Positions 1 to 12,851 are shown, counted from the first letter of the stretch. The stretch: DNA of 64,000 nucleotides from Areca catechu (GCA_021397845.1 CM038043.1:124023013-124087012), one strand, 5' to 3'. Numbers and translations are program-made. The notes: a model not told the origin generated them from the letters alone.

Positions 1-17
1 CCTGCCGAGGCTGCTGG

Positions 18-972
18 TGGTAGATATATATCTTAGAAACCAATCTGGTAGACATATTTTATTTTTATAATATAAAATTATATTTAATATGTTAAATTAG
101 GCTATTTTATCCATACATGTATCTATGTATTATCCAAGGAATTCATGGACAATGACACGTTATCAAGAATTGAAAATTTGAGACGTGTAATTATAGATTA
201 ATTCTTAAATACTCCCAATCATAGGATCATCACGGGGATGGTGATTGATCTGGTTAGATCGGTACACAAATCGCTTCTCTTTGGATAGATGAGTCTCTAA
301 TCTATAGTATGGGGATACTGGAGCGAGAATGCAGGTGGTTGTTAAAGAATGGTACCAAGCATGACTATCACGAGAAGTCACATAGATGTCAACTCACTCA
401 TCAGTAATTTTTATGATGCTATAGTTATGTGAGTGGTTCTTTGGCCTGTAGTGCCTCGGCCACTCTTAGTGGGTTTGCTATAGTTTGACAATACAAAATA
501 TTGGCCCTAGCCATTCGGGCCCTTATGGTGGCTATAGTAAGTTAATTACTAATTTTATAAGCGTTATATTTTTAGCAGCTACTAATTGTTGGAACAAGGA
601 ACTTAATTGCAAATGTTACAATGTATTTTGGCTTAATCAAATTTTGGATCAAGTCCTAATTAATTAAATAAAATTAAATAGGGCTTGACCTAATTTGAAG
701 TTAATTAGGTTTAATTATCGAAGTTAGACTTGAATTGCAATCCTAATTGGAACAAAATTGATAGCCTTACAAAATTGGCTCGAATCAAATTCGAATCGGA
801 TTCGAAATTGACCCAAAATCAAAGCCAGATCGAACCAGGAAGTCAACCTTTTAGTTGACTGGGCTTCTCTCTCTTATTACACACCAAAAATGAGAAAGAT
901 GTCCCGCGTGAAGAAAAGAGGCGCAAGATTGGCGCCTCTCCTATTCTAGGAGTCTTTTTCCGAATAAGTTTG
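18..972 (+). repeat. Older Angela-like copia LTR, 5' part
   Basis: This stretch resembles the first half of the LTR at 973-3245. Both share blocks such as the 'atggacaatgaca' region, the 'actcatcagt' block and 'ccctagccattcggg', in the same order and spacing. A plausible start is the TGGTAGATATATATC at 18. The stretch stops exactly where the younger LTR was inserted, and its other half resumes at 3251. Its divergence from the younger copy shows it is older. No TSD for this outer copy could be confirmed. No gene is visible. Confidence 0.6.
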
Positions 973-3245
973 TGTTAGATGTATGCCCTAAAAGCTAAGT
1001 TGGCATGACACATTGTACCTTTCTAGGATATTTTTGTACTTAATTCATTCAAATTAATAAAATTGAACATTTTACTTTTCCATTCATATGTGATGTGTCT
1101 ACGAATTATTTATGGAGTTAATGGACAATGACATATTTTCAAGAGCTAGAATTTGAGACGTATTATTATAGATTAACTCCTAAATGCTCTCGGTCATTGG
1201 ATTAACATAGGGATTGATCCATCAAGATCGGTATACAGATTGCTTCCCTTCTGAATAGATAAGTCTGGAGTCTACAGTATAGAGACACTGGAACGAGAGT
1301 GCAAGTGATTATTAGAGAACAACGATACTGAGCATAACCAAGTTACGAGTAGTCACATGGATGTCTACACACTCATCAGTGACTTTTCGATGCTGTAGTT
1401 GTGTGAGTTCCTTGACTTGCAATGCTTCGACTACTTACAATGGGATTGTTATATTTTAACAGCATATAAATATGGAACCTAGCCATTCGGGATCTTATAG
1501 TGTTCGTTAGCTGTAGTAGGTTCACTGTTGTAGGAAGAGCACTTATAAGGAACTATTGACCTTAGTAGTTGATATATAATCCTATACGACCTAATATGCT
1601 GTCTTTAAATCTGTAGCCATGGTAGCATGATATGAAAAAGAGTTTTTTATGGAAATCATGATTGAAGTCAAGCTAATTAAGTCTAGCATATGACGGATGC
1701 TTAGGATTTGACGAGTTTCCATAACCTGCATCCTATCAAAATTTTTAATAGAGAGAATTGATCACACAGTAACTACATCTAGAAATTTATTTTTCTGATT
1801 TACTGGATTGCCACTACATACTGCTAAGTATTACTGGTGGATTATAAGAATTTACTAGGATCGTTTTCGAATCAATGATCCTTATTAGGGTTGAGCTGAA
1901 ATAATTTTGATCTATTGGAAGAGTTTCGATGATATTACGATAGGGATCATAATGTCTCACTACCAGACAAATTAGAACCTGAGGGATCACACAAAAGGAA
2001 CTTGACCTGATCAAGAGCTTGGATTAAACCTAAATTATCAATTTGATTGATGATTTAAAAATTAAAAACTGTTATATTATAAGGGTTATGAATTTGCTAG
2101 CTACTAATTATTAGCACAAAAAATTTAATTACATATATTGCAATAAATTAAATTTAATTAAATTATGAATTAAATTTTAATTAATTTAAATCAGATTTAA
2201 TTTAATTAGGCTTGATTTAATTAAATCTAATTGAATTTAATTTTTCTATTTGGACTAGGAATTGAATCCTATTTGGAATAGGATTAATAGTCTTTTTAAA
2301 TTTGATTAGAACTGAGCTCAATTTAAGTCCAAATTGAGTCAAATTTGAACCTAACTAAACTAGACACCAAATCCAATTAGATTGGACTTTATCCTCTCAT
2401 TTTGGCCGACCACAAGAAGCTTTGTGTGATAGTTTTTCACATCCTTTTTCTCTTGGCATGCATTTTGGATAGGAGGCACTAATGAGATTTCTTATCCTAT
2501 TAGAACTCCTATTTAATTAAAACTCATCCTAATTTAATTATATTTGAATTAGGATGAAATTTATCTCTTTTAGATGTGGATTATCTAGATTTTTGGTGAC
2601 AAACACCATGTTAAAAGAAGAACTTGGGACACCCGAATTAAAATTTTTCTTCTCCCTTCTTACTGCAAGTTCTGATTTCCCATCTCTCTTCTCCCTTTGT
2701 TCCATGACTAAAAACCCTACAAATAAGAGAAATAGAGAGCCAATCAAGAGAGGATTAAAAGAAAAAAAATTAAAATTTTTTTCTAAGTGTTCTAGGAGAA
2801 ATCCCTTCCGCAGTGCGAAGTGTTCAATTTCAGCCTTCTAGTTCTAGGTCTAGAAGGGGCTGCAGATTCAAGTCAGAAGAGGGGCCTGCGAAGGAGCTAG
2901 CACTCCAGGGACCTCAGAGACTCAATTAGGACCTCGTCCCATGTGGATACTAGCAGAGATCGCGTATTTTCGCAGCTCCGACCGAAACCCCGAAATTCTG
3001 CAAGATTCAAATCCGAATAGAAGAAAAAGGATTTATGCTTCAAGTGTTTTTCTTCTTATTTAATTTTTATAAATTCAGATCTAATTTTTTCTATGATTCT
3101 AAATATGTTAGTTTGTAATTTAGAAGAATATTTAATCAATTTTAAATATGCATGCTCCTATAAAAAAGGTTTTTCATAGGTATGCTTTTGCGACTAGGTT
3201 TTTTATGAACTAGTTTTAGCATGCTTTCATCTAACGATTCCAACA
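973..3245 (+). mobile_element. Solo LTR, Ty1/copia Angela/BARE-like
   Basis: The 2,273-bp block begins TGTTAGATGTATGCCC and ends GATTCCAACA. It is flanked by an exact 5-bp duplication GTTTG (968-972 and 3246-3250). The start resembles the known BARE-1/Angela LTR start (TGTTGG...TATGCCCTA). No internal domain or second LTR lies between the duplicated bases, so this is a solo LTR left by LTR-LTR recombination. Short reading frames around 1814-2841 lie inside it and show no conserved domain, so they are not called as genes. Confidence 0.85.
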
Positions 3246-3250
3246 GTTTG

Positions 3251-4102
3251 GACCCTTATCTGATTTGAATTTGATTCAAATCAAATTAAAGTTTTGATCT
3301 TATCCACAGTTTTAAGTGGTTTGGAACTACTAATGGGCGTGGGAATGTTTTGTGCGACAAAATGAGATGGGAAAGGAAGTTAGCGCTAGAAGTTTTCTTT
3401 CTTGCTGCTAATATGAGAGATCTCCATGCCACTTTGAGTTGCCCCTATTTTATTTGAATTCAATTTAGATTGAATTAAAAAGGGGTGTGGAGTTCTAAGG
3501 GGACATGATATATTTTGTGCGACAAAAATATTGTAGAGGTGAATTAGTGCTAAGAGATCTCTTCTTAGTTTTCCTTGCCGCTAGTTTTTCTTCTACCGCC
3601 CCCTCCTTTCCTCCATAATTCCATATGCCTAGAAACCAGAGAAAAGAGAGAATATAGAGGAACAGAAAAGGAGAAAAGGAGTATTTATCCTAAGTATTTC
3701 CTAAGCCCTCTCCCTTGATTCAGTGCAAAAGAGTGCATTCAGAATTTTTCTAGGGATTCTTTTTCTTGAAGGGTCCAATCCAACATCCGAAGCGAGGGCT
3801 ACAAGGTGCTAGTACTCTTATGGCCTCGGCACTTCGATCGGGCATCTCCCTGTAGATACCTGCAGAGACTAGGCATGCGCAGCTCCGATGAAACCCGGGA
3901 CATCCACCAGATTCAATTCGATGAAGATGTAGCGTAACATGTAAGTAAATTCGATTTACTTGTTTTTATTTTCAGATCTGATATATATATGTTCATGATG
4001 GATCCAATGTGCATGCTAGGATAGTTTTATTCTGCTGCATTTTATTAAAAAAAATTGAAAACTATGCATGCTAGCCTAAGGGATCGTTAGACGATTCCTT
4101 CA
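3251..4102 (+). repeat. Older Angela-like copia LTR, 3' part
   Basis: This continues the LTR interrupted at 972. It resembles 2700-3245: the 'cgcagctccga' and 'agattcaa' blocks and the terminal 'acgattcc' match in order. Together with 18-972 it gives an almost complete older LTR of about 1.8 kb. The right end is approximate. Confidence 0.55.
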
Positions 4103-4257
4103 ACCGGATCTCTGCTAGAGTCAAAATAAACAAAAAGAGAGGAAAAAAAGAGAAACAGAAAGAGGAGGCTGAATTCTGGCCCTCCGGTGGCCATCGCCAA
4201 CCTCCTTCCATTTCTTTCCTCTCCCTCCCTCTCTCTCTTCCTCCATGGTTCAATCAT

Positions 4258-4566
4258 TTGAGGGTCTCTACGGTCCTCCAATGGTCCTTCCATTTCCTCT
4301 CCCTCCCTCTCCCCCCTCTTTTCCTCTTTGGTTCTCCCTCTCCTCCGTTTTTGTTTCTCTATCAGTTTAGGTTTGGTATGGTCTGGTACAGGGGCCTATC
4401 GACCCGTATCGCCAGCCAGCAGGCACAGGATCTAGTTTCGAGTCAGCAAGCCTTGTTCGATACAAATAATCCAAACCTTGTTGTTGGTGCTCCGACCTCT
4501 CGTTATCATCATGATGAGGGCCACTATTATTTGCATGACCCATATTACAATAATGTATGGTATTGA
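4258..4566 (+). CDS. Small ORF of unknown nature
   Basis: The first part is low-complexity CT-rich DNA translating to Ser/Pro/Leu/Phe. The last 60 or so residues look more protein-like, with a polar, Tyr/His-rich tail ending in ...NNVWY before TGA. It could be the last exon of a decayed gene or transposase. It has no recognisable domain, promoter or splice partner. I do not recognise it and consider a chance ORF about as likely. Confidence 0.15.
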   Translation: MRVSTVLQWSFHFLSLPLPPLFLFGSPSPPFLFLYQFRFGMVWYRGLSTRIASQQAQDLVSSQQALFDTNNPNLVVGAPTSRYHHDEGHYYLHDPYYNNVWY

Positions 4567-4569
4567 ATA

Positions 4570-6545
4570 AGTAAACCCAATTTATTTAATAGTCTTGTGA
4601 ATTTCTATTGTTATTTCATGCTTGCTTCATTGATATATGGCATCTTCCTTAAGAGATTAGGACATTTATGTGATGTCTAATGCATTAACATTCAACACAT
4701 ATTAGTTTCAACTCAAAACAACCCAGACTATATACATTATGATCCTAGATAGCTTAAATCACAATTAAATGATAAGAAATGAGTTTCCTATATTCTAATT
4801 TCCGCTTGAAACTGCCCAACCTATATATGTTATGAATTTAAATGATTTAAAAAACAATCAAATGATGAAAAATTATTTGCCTTAATTTTTTTTCTTAGTT
4901 TCTACTTGTTTTAGATTTGTCCTTGACTGAAGCTGTGGAACTTGGAGCAAAACTACTAAAACCACCAAAATCAAAATCAAGTTTTAAAACTTTGTTTGGC
5001 ATGTCTGATGCATATTTGATGAGGGCTAGATCATGTATTAAATTATTGAGATGCAGGCCCATATTGGTGACTAGTTAGCATTTATATACCCAGATTGGTC
5101 ACTAGTTGTATAGAGATAGGGTATTGGTTGATGCTACCAGCACCTTGTGTTGACAATAGGCAGTACAAGCTAGCATTAGCGGTACATATCAAAAGATACG
5201 AGCTGTACTAATCAAATCCAGAATTCATAGGTTGGATGATTATCATCCCTTCATTTAGACTAGTGTTACCTAAAACACTACGGATATAGGCATCATGTGA
5301 ATGGAACGAGATGTAAGGATTCACAATGGAATTCACCACAGTTCATAAAAAGATTTAGGTACACATACCTGGATAATGACTAACAAAGAAAAGTCAGGTG
5401 AGATGCTAATTTCTTGGTATTTGGAAGGCACAACTTCTTAAGACTGTTTCTATTGTACTTTCTTTCCCGACTGATAGCATTAGAGACATGAGGTAGTCAG
5501 TTTTGTTTATGCTTCCTTTGTGTGTTTTATTTGTTGTGTGAATGCATTAGACACATATAAAGGAGTTGCTTTTCTTTTTGTTTGTAGATTTCTCTTCTCA
5601 TATGCTCACAAGTAAGAGAGTTGAATGTTGACAATCATAATGGGAGTGCTCAGTTTGAATATAGTAAAATGTTTACAAGAGATTTTTCCATCTTCTAGTG
5701 ATAATGGTATTAAATATGGTTGCTCAAGTTAAATTCCACATCTGACTTTTGGATAGTCTCTTTTGTTATACTTTCCCAATTCATAAGTTATCCCTTCAAA
5801 AAGTATTGTAGCCACAACATTTGCATGCATTTGCTTATATAGTTTATAGGTGGCTTGGGTCAACTGGGTTGATGAAGACAAGCTTGCCTTTTCTTCTTAG
5901 AAGATGGATCTCTTCTAAGTATCATTTCTTAGCATTCTTGGTGGATTCCTAAAGGATAGGTGGCATTCATCTCTTTATTTTCAGATAATTTCTCCGAGGA
6001 AATAGAATAACTTCTACTAGTTCTTGGTTTACTCCTTTTCTCCTACCCAGCATCAAGTTACTTCTAACATCATGTCTCAAGTAAACAAACGGCATAAATT
6101 CTACATCCACTAATTACCATATTAGCTCCAAAAAGATGATTGAACGTTGCAATAAAGAACAACATTAGTTGGGAGGTGTTAAAGATCCTGACAAAGATGC
6201 TCTGGTCAGCCTTCAAAGATGTTGACTAACTTTCCTCGCAAAAATACCATTAGTTTTAAGAAAACAATTTACTTAGATATCTATTTAGCATGATCATCTT
6301 TCCTAAAAATGTAAATATTAATATCTATTTGTATAAACTTTTAACACCAACTCTCTCTCATTTCAATTTTCCTATTACAAGTAGAGTGCCAAAGCATTCT
6401 CCACCCTCCTCTTTCCGGTCAATATACCAATCTATGATACAATTGGATCTTAAGACAACTTTGGCAATTTCCTACTCTTGATGCTCACTTTTTCCATTAA
6501 ATTCTCTTGCTTTGTATAAGGCAAATATGCCATTAATTAAATTCT
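4570..6545. other. Unassigned AT-rich sequence, no gene seen
   Basis: No coding domain, LTR end or RNA gene was recognised on either strand. The sequence is contiguous with 23134-23797 once TAT-1 is removed, so it is probably the original host intergenic DNA or a very old transposon relic. The target site of TAT-1 (ATATT) is at 6546-6550. Confidence 0.5.
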
Positions 6546-6550
6546 ATATT

Positions 6551-7666
6551 TGTTGCCGTCGATCTACGGGGATCATGTGTGCCTGCTTGCCGACGAGGTA
6601 TAACTGCATAGAAGTCCTTTGCCAGAGAACGTAGGGGGTTCTCCGGCGATGGACCCTTCGATGCTTAAGTCAGTCGAAGATCGATGGAACAGGAACAGTG
6701 AAAATAATTGCCCTTTTCTAGAGCTTAGTTCCGTGTACCTGGATCTCCTTTGCTATCCCAATTTATAAGAGATGCCTTGTCGATTACCTCCTGAAACCAC
6801 GCCACTACGGATGTGAGGATTACCACTCGCATCGTGGCATCAAAGTTGGTTAGCTGCGCCGCAAGTTATGTACAACATGCTCAACTGCTTATGGTTGTAG
6901 GAAGTGGACTTCTTAGTCGGATAATTACCAACTTATCAATTTTCGGTGCTCAGTTGAAGGCCAAGAACTTGTCAAACCCTCTTAAAACTTGTTGAGATGA
7001 AACTGGAGACCTCTCAAGCCTCTTGTGAAGCCTTCTTGGGATTTACTCGGCTAATGGCCGACTAGACCGGAGGGTTACAAGGCCTAGCTGGCAATTAGCC
7101 GGCTAGATGGGGAAGCCAAAATGCCTTGGAAGTCGCCTAATCTAGTCGGTCTAACCATAATGCCTAATCGGCCATGGGTCGATTGGGTTGCGAAGTCGCT
7201 CAATCAAGTTGGTTTTAGACCGACTAGATTGGAGAGGGTAGGGGATAGTCGGCCATGGGCCGACTAGTCATACCCTGGGGCTTCTTGGCTAATCGGCCTT
7301 CTAGGGGCTTCTTCAAGCGGGCCGACTAGGTATCTCCTCTCCTCCTTGGCCTTAGTTGGCTAAGAGCCTACTAGGCATCTTATTCCTTAGACTTAGTTGG
7401 CTAGGGGCCGACTAGGCACTTCCTTAGGGCTCTTTTGAGGGTTTGTGGGTCTAGCAGCAATGGGGCAACTAGATATCTTCTTCTTTGAAACTATTCGACC
7501 AATGGCCAAGTAGGTTGCTACCCGATCTCATCGAACATGGTGTTGGTTAGGCCACCTCCATGTTACTCTAAGGCCGACTTGTCTCCCCGTCAAAATTTTT
7601 CCAGCTCGCCCAGTCAAATTCTTCTCTTTACTTAGGTCATCATAGGCACGGGTTCGCACCCCAATA
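6551..7666 (-). repeat. TAT-1 3' LTR
   Basis: The 1,116-bp LTR matches 22038-23133 along its length. The right half (about 7040-7480) is filled with a short recurring inverted motif of the form AGTCGG...CCGACTAG. Just inside the LTR on the element strand is the purine-rich stretch gagtggggcaac (complement of 7667-7678), the likely polypurine tract. The 5'-most bases, TGTTGCC, directly abut the ATATT target site. Confidence 0.88.
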
Positions 7667-7737
7667 GTTGCCCCACTCTTGAATTTGAGTCAATTATCGT
7701 TGCCCAGGGCAAAGGAAGTATGATCACGAAATCTGCA

Positions 7738-8073
7738 TGATGGGAATCGAAAAATTTCATACTTATTTTATGTACCTTGAGAAACTCTAACCCTAATTCT
7801 ATTTGAGAAAGAGGGTTTATTTAGGATTTTCCTTTATTTATGATTTTCTTTATTTTAAAGTTTCCTTTATTTTCATTGTTACCTTATTAGAGTTTTTAAT
7901 TATATTAGGACTTTGTAATTTAACTTCTGTTCAAATATGATTTGTTGCTCTATTTAAGGATTTCAATTGTATGGAAAAGGGTAGACTTTAATATTAAATT
8001 GAATCCCAGAATTATTTTTATTTCTTTCTTTATTTTATTTTTATTTTTATTTTTTTGTTCGCAACACGCATCA
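7738..8073 (+). repeat. Nested chromovirus 5' LTR
   Basis: The 336-bp LTR, AT-rich, aligns end to end with 12510-12846. It is followed after three bases by AGATATCAGAAC, a degenerate form of the initiator-Met tRNA primer site TGGTATCAGAGC. This supports the 5' position and plus orientation. Confidence 0.8.
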
Positions 8074-9480
8074 TATAGATATCAGAACAAATTACGATCC
8101 ATATTTGTGGTTTGCATCATAATATTTTGCATCCCATTCGATCACTCGGAGCCTTCCACTCTGATCAAATCATTCCTAGTTCCAAGCCTCCACCAAGGAA
8201 GCCTTCCCTATTCTTCCGTTTGATCGTTTCAAGCCTCCCTCCAAAACAAGCCTCCTGAGGACAGGGAAGATTCAAAAATGGTAGCCATCATTGTCGCCGC
8301 TTCCCCATTGCCAGACCTACTGCCACCTCAGAAGCCTCCATCCATCGTAGAAATCGAGGAAGGAGCAAGGGTCGATCGGCCGCCTCATCTACTCCCATCG
8401 TTGTCGTCACTATCCCAGCCATCCTTGCCGCCTTTGGCATCGTTCGATGCTGTCACCGCCATTGCCATCTCCACATCGCCCACAACGGGAGGCCAAAAGG
8501 AGAATCACCATCTCCCCTCCGTTGTCGTGGGCACCCGTCACCATTGGAAGGAGAGGAGCCTCGCCGCCTCCCCCACTGTCCATCGCCATTCTCGAAGCCA
8601 TCGTCCTTACTAGTCATCGAAGCCGCCGATGGAAGGAGAGGATCCTCGCAGCCCACATCGGCCTTCGCACTTGTTGGAGCTGCTACACCTCGCCCTCACT
8701 TGCCATCGCCGAGCCACCATTAAGAGAGGAGCCCTGCAATACCATCGGCCTTCACCCTCGCCACCTTCCCCTATGCCTTCACCATCACCATTGCTAAATC
8801 GACCCACCACCTTCCCCACCTACTTCACTATCATCCGCCATCGTACTTACCTTCACCGTCATCACGAAGTTGCTGCCAAGTCATTGCCATGACCGCTGGA
8901 GCCATTGCCATCACCGTCGAGCATCGCTAGAGCCACCTTCACCCACCATTAGCCTCCTGTCACCAGGCCCACCCCCCTTTGCATCGCTCATAGCCAAAGA
9001 AAAGATCAGAGCCCCCCTTTTTCTTTTGATTGATCGTGGTCCACAGCTTGGCCTATAACCCGATCCACAGCCTAGCTTGTAGACCCGGTCCACAAGCAAA
9101 AAACAAGAGAAAAGAAAAAAACTAAAATTTTTCTTACCTTGTCTTCGACCTGCATGCAACTATCCAAAGTTTCGTTCCCATCTCGTAAAAGATACGATCT
9201 TTTCATTAAAATTTGAATTTTTTAAATTAGTGGATAATTTCTATTATTACTTAGATCCTTAGTTTTATCTGTTATCACATTTATTCTTATATTTTGCCTA
9301 TCACCATATTTCACCCACACATCTTTGCTATTGCACGTACCAAATGTATTGACACCATGTTTTACTCCACAAATTTACTATGAGCATCATAGCTAATTAA
9401 ATTTCTTAATAATCATAGCCTTTAGCCTAAGATCCAACCCTTTTTGCTACCATAACTATTGGCAACCTAAAAGATGCATA
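8074..9480 (+). other. Leader of nested chromovirus, C-rich
   Basis: This runs from the primer-binding-like site to the gag start. The part from 8278 to about 9060 is rich in CCATCGCC-type repeats and is open in several frames on both strands because stop codons are rare in it. The overlapping frames show no domain and I treat them as chance ORFs. From 9160 to 9480 the sequence is AT-rich and featureless. Confidence 0.5.
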
Positions 9481-9489
9481 TACCACCAT

Positions 9490-11390
9490 GGAAAAAGAAC
9501 TTGAAACTATTAAAAATATCCAAATAACATTCCAAGAGACTTTAAACCATATATGCTAGTTAGTAGACCAACTTCGCATTGAAATTAGTGAACTTCGTGC
9601 TAATCAAGTAGATAACCGCGTAGACCTAGCAAATCTTATAAGTCAACAGGTAGAATGCCAACTATCTGTAAGTGTAAGTGTCAAGACTGGGTAAACAACT
9701 ACTGAAAGATGACCTTTCTAATAGTCAACCTATCCATTAATCACCTTCTCAAATCTTAAATCCTACAAAAAGTCAGAAACATGTCAGGCACACCAGTCAG
9801 CCATTTCAACCATCCCTAATCTACACAACTCATCCAATTATACACCACTCTACAAATACATTTGAGGGTTCTCATTATCATAGGACTCCACGAACGGTAA
9901 TTAGGATTGACGAATACGAACATAATGACTATGACTTAAAAATAGAGCTACCAGTTTTCATAGCAAGATATCTTGAATAGCTTCTTAGATATGCACGAGG
10001 TCCCGGAAACCTTAGACTCCAAGGATAATAATTTAGAACATATCCACCAAGATACGAGGATTTCGAGGAATTACTAAAAGGGATCAAGGTTGATGTCGCA
10101 TCTTATGATGGTAGATTAGATCCAGAGGCATTCCATGATTGGTTGCAGGACCTAGAAGCTTATTTTAAATAGTACCATATATCGGATGCATCCTACATTC
10201 GCTTTGCAAAAATGAAGCCAATAGGTTCTTCCAAATAGTTTTGGCAGACAATTCAAAGGAATTTAAAGTACTTAGGACACCCACCTAAAATTCTTTGGAA
10301 GGAGATGAAATTTAAACTTTGCAAGAAGTATGTTCTTAATTACTACAAGAGTCAGTTATTGGACCAATGATATACTTTTAGGCAAGGGATACTAGTATTA
10401 CTGATTACATGACTCATTGTGAGGACTTATAGTTGAGATGTAATATTTCTAGAGTCATGGAAAATGGTGTCCAGATTTACTTATAGTTGAGATGTAATAT
10501 TTCTGGATTCATGGAAGACGGTGTCCAGATTTATTAATGGTTTAAGGACCGATTTAAAAATAGAGATTTCTCTATATTCACCGACTCTATAGGAGAAGCA
10601 TATCACAAAGCCTTAGAGAGAAAAATTTCATAAAACATCAGCCTAAAGGAGATGTCCCTTTCCTAACGAATTTGGACAGTCTAGGTCTACTCCTATTAGT
10701 CATATAAGGACTAATACACAACCAGGGCCTTCTCGTAAAAACCTACATCCCACAATTACTAAGGCTTAGGAATCCACTCCGATGGTATCACAGACAGCTA
10801 ATTCCTTAAATATAGAAATATCACTTCTATCATGAAAAGGGTTACATAGCTGCTCATTGTCCATGCTATACTCTAACCACGGAGATAGAATGTAAAGAGA
10901 CTTTACTTGAAAATATACTAAAAAACTTTAATCCCCTAGAACTAGCTATTTCAGAGAAAGAGTATGAAGAAGATTATGAAGAGTCAGGAGGATACGACAA
11001 TATCATGCGATGTATAGCCCCCACTTTTACAGATTCTGAAGCATGGAAATGCATTAGCATTTTCCATACATCAAATGTGAGGATAAGGTCTGCAAGCTTG
11101 TCATCGATAGCAGTAGTTTCATGAATGTTGTATCTAAATTTGCTGTTACTCGATTAAAACTAGTACTTCAACCTCATCCTCACCCATATCAAGTTGCTTG
11201 GGTCGATAAAACATCGCTCCCTATTAGTGAATGCTGTTTAGTACCGGTTCAAATGGAAGCCTATTCAGCCAAGATTATGCATGACCTATGGAGGTAGCTA
11301 GTATCGTATTAAGTCAACCCTGGATCTATGATGTAGATGCTCATAACTTTAGTAGAAAGAATACTTATATTTTTATGCATAATGAAAAAA
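9490..11390 (+). pseudogene. Nested chromovirus gag-protease, broken
   Basis: In-frame blocks read MEKELETIKN near 9490, then around 10105-10170 a gag core (SYDGRLDPEAFHDWL) typical of chromovirus gag. A degraded zinc-knuckle region with HEKG and AHC follows near 10830-10865. Around 11090-11350 a protease-like stretch reads VCKLVIDSSSF..., where the usual D-[ST]-G motif appears as D-S-S. Many in-frame stops (for example LEAYFK-stop, SSK-stop) and frameshifts are present. Gag would form the particle and protease would cleave the polyprotein; this copy cannot. Confidence 0.7.
10426..10533 (+). repeat. 54-bp tandem duplication in gag
   Basis: Two adjacent copies of a 54-bp unit (starting cttatagttgagatg at 10426 and 10480) with a few differences. 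The unit is 18 codons long, so it does not by itself shift the reading frame. Confidence 0.85.
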
Positions 11391-11589
11391 AATAAATTAA
11401 ACCTTGCTAAATCTAGAATATCACAGTCTTTAAAATAAGGTAAGAGTTCTCCCCAAGCTTCTAGAAATAAAAACTGTAACATCTTAACTCATAAAGAATT
11501 TTATGAGTTCGGAGTCTGGAATTATGTTAGCAGTGATTCCTAAAAGAAAAATTCAATTAACTTCAAACTCTCAAATTAACCCGTCTTCC

Positions 11590-12509
11590 AAGATTGAATC
11601 TAATAACAAATCTATAAATTATTTTTGGAAGACCCTTTGGAAACTATTTGGAACTACTTTAAAGTTTGCTCGAGCCCTTCATTCCCAAGCAGAGGTTGTG
11701 AATCCCAGTCTTAATAATTTACTTTAATGTCTGGTTGGTCTATAGGATTTATCATTACCTATAACAGAACTTGCTTATAATAACTTAGTGAATTGATCTA
11801 CTGGCAAAAGTCCCTTTGATATTGTTCAAGGCTTTAATCCTCGCCAACCCATTAATCTTGTTCCTCTACTTATGAATAGCCATACTTCTGAACCTGTCAC
11901 TTCTTTTGTCAAATTTATTCATAACATTCATACTGATATTAAATAAAAGATTATTATGAATACTAAAAAATATAAGCTAGTTGTTGATGCTCACCGTAGA
12001 TATGTAGAGCTTAACAAGGATGATTATATGATGGCTCGTATCCATCTACAATGTTATCCCTAACATACATTCGAAATCTTGCATGTTCGAGCTACCGATC
12101 CATTTCACATCTTTCATAAACTTAAGCCTAATGCTTATTATATAGAATTACTCTCTAATTTAAAATTTAGTCCAGTTTTCAATGTTAGAGATTAGTTACC
12201 TCATCGAGGCATATCAAGCTCCACTATGCATGCAAATGATCTCAAGGTGTACACTCGATCTCCTCCAATGCCAGTTCTAGTTCTTTCTTCACTTCCGACA
12301 TCTTTGTCAGGCTATGTTGGATCCGTTATCACGGATGAAGTTGTTTCTCTTACTGATGAAAGATTTCAAAATTTTTTGATTAAGTAGCATGGCCATCCAG
12401 ATTCATATGCTATTTAGATTTACAAAGAATTATGCTATATTAATCCAGATCTGCCAGAAAATTATCTTAATTTCTTGCCAGAGTCAAGTATTTTCGAGCC
12501 AGGAGAGAA
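11590..12509 (+). pseudogene. Nested chromovirus integrase end and chromodomain
   Basis: The frame reads FWKTLWKLFGTT near 11625 and then, around 11780-11960, the integrase core end (ELAYNN..., GKSPFDIVQGF). It continues into the GPY/F-like C-terminal region and a chromodomain-like tail (FLIK-stop-HGHPDSYA, NPDLPENYL) ending at the 3' LTR. Tandem core and chromodomain order is that of chromoviruses. Several stops and frame changes are present. The first catalytic Asp region of integrase and all of RT/RNase H are absent. The purine run aggagagaa just before 12510 is the likely polypurine tract. Confidence 0.68.
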
Positions 12510-12846
12510 TGATGGGAATCAAAAAAATTCATACTTATTTCGTGTACCCTGAGAACCCTAACCCTAATTCTATTCGAGAAAGAGGATTTATTTAGGATTC
12601 CCCTTTATTTATGATTTTCTTTATTTTAAAGTTTTATTTATTTTCATCATTACCTTTATTAGAATTTTTAATTTTACTAGGACTTTGTAATTTGACTTGT
12701 ATTTGGATACGATTTGTTGCTTTATTTAAGGATTTTAATTGTACAGAGAAGGGCAGACTTGAATATTGAATTAAATCCTAGAACTATATTTGTTTCTTTC
12801 TTCTTTTATTTTTATTTTCTTTTCTTTTTGTTAGCATCCAACATCA
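12510..12846 (+). repeat. Nested chromovirus 3' LTR
   Basis: A 337-bp copy of 7738-8073 with the same TGATGGGAATC start and CATCA end. The 5-bp flank ctgcc at 12847-12851 pairs with ctgca at 7733-7737. Confidence 0.8.
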
Positions 12847-12851
12847 CTGCC

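Larger units (their letters stand above)
7738..12846 (+). mobile_element. Nested plus-strand chromovirus (Ty3/gypsy)
   Basis: A 5.1-kb element nested just inside the TAT-1 3' LTR, in the opposite orientation. Its LTRs (7738-8073 and 12510-12846) both begin TGATGGGAATC and end CATCA. The flanks are ctgca (7733-7737) and ctgcc (12847-12851), a 5-bp TSD with one change. The internal order is leader, gag, zinc knuckle, protease, the end of the integrase core, integrase C-terminus and chromodomain. Reverse transcriptase and RNase H are missing between about 11380 and 11600, so it is internally deleted as well as riddled with stops. Confidence 0.82.

Noticed and set aside
18..4102. TSD for the outer, older Angela-like LTR
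   Set aside because: The flanks gctgg and accgg agree at only three of five positions and the ends are uncertain.
8278..9159. Cluster of overlapping ORFs in the nested chromovirus leader
   Set aside because: C-rich, repetitive codons give long frames on both strands; none shows a domain or conserved start.
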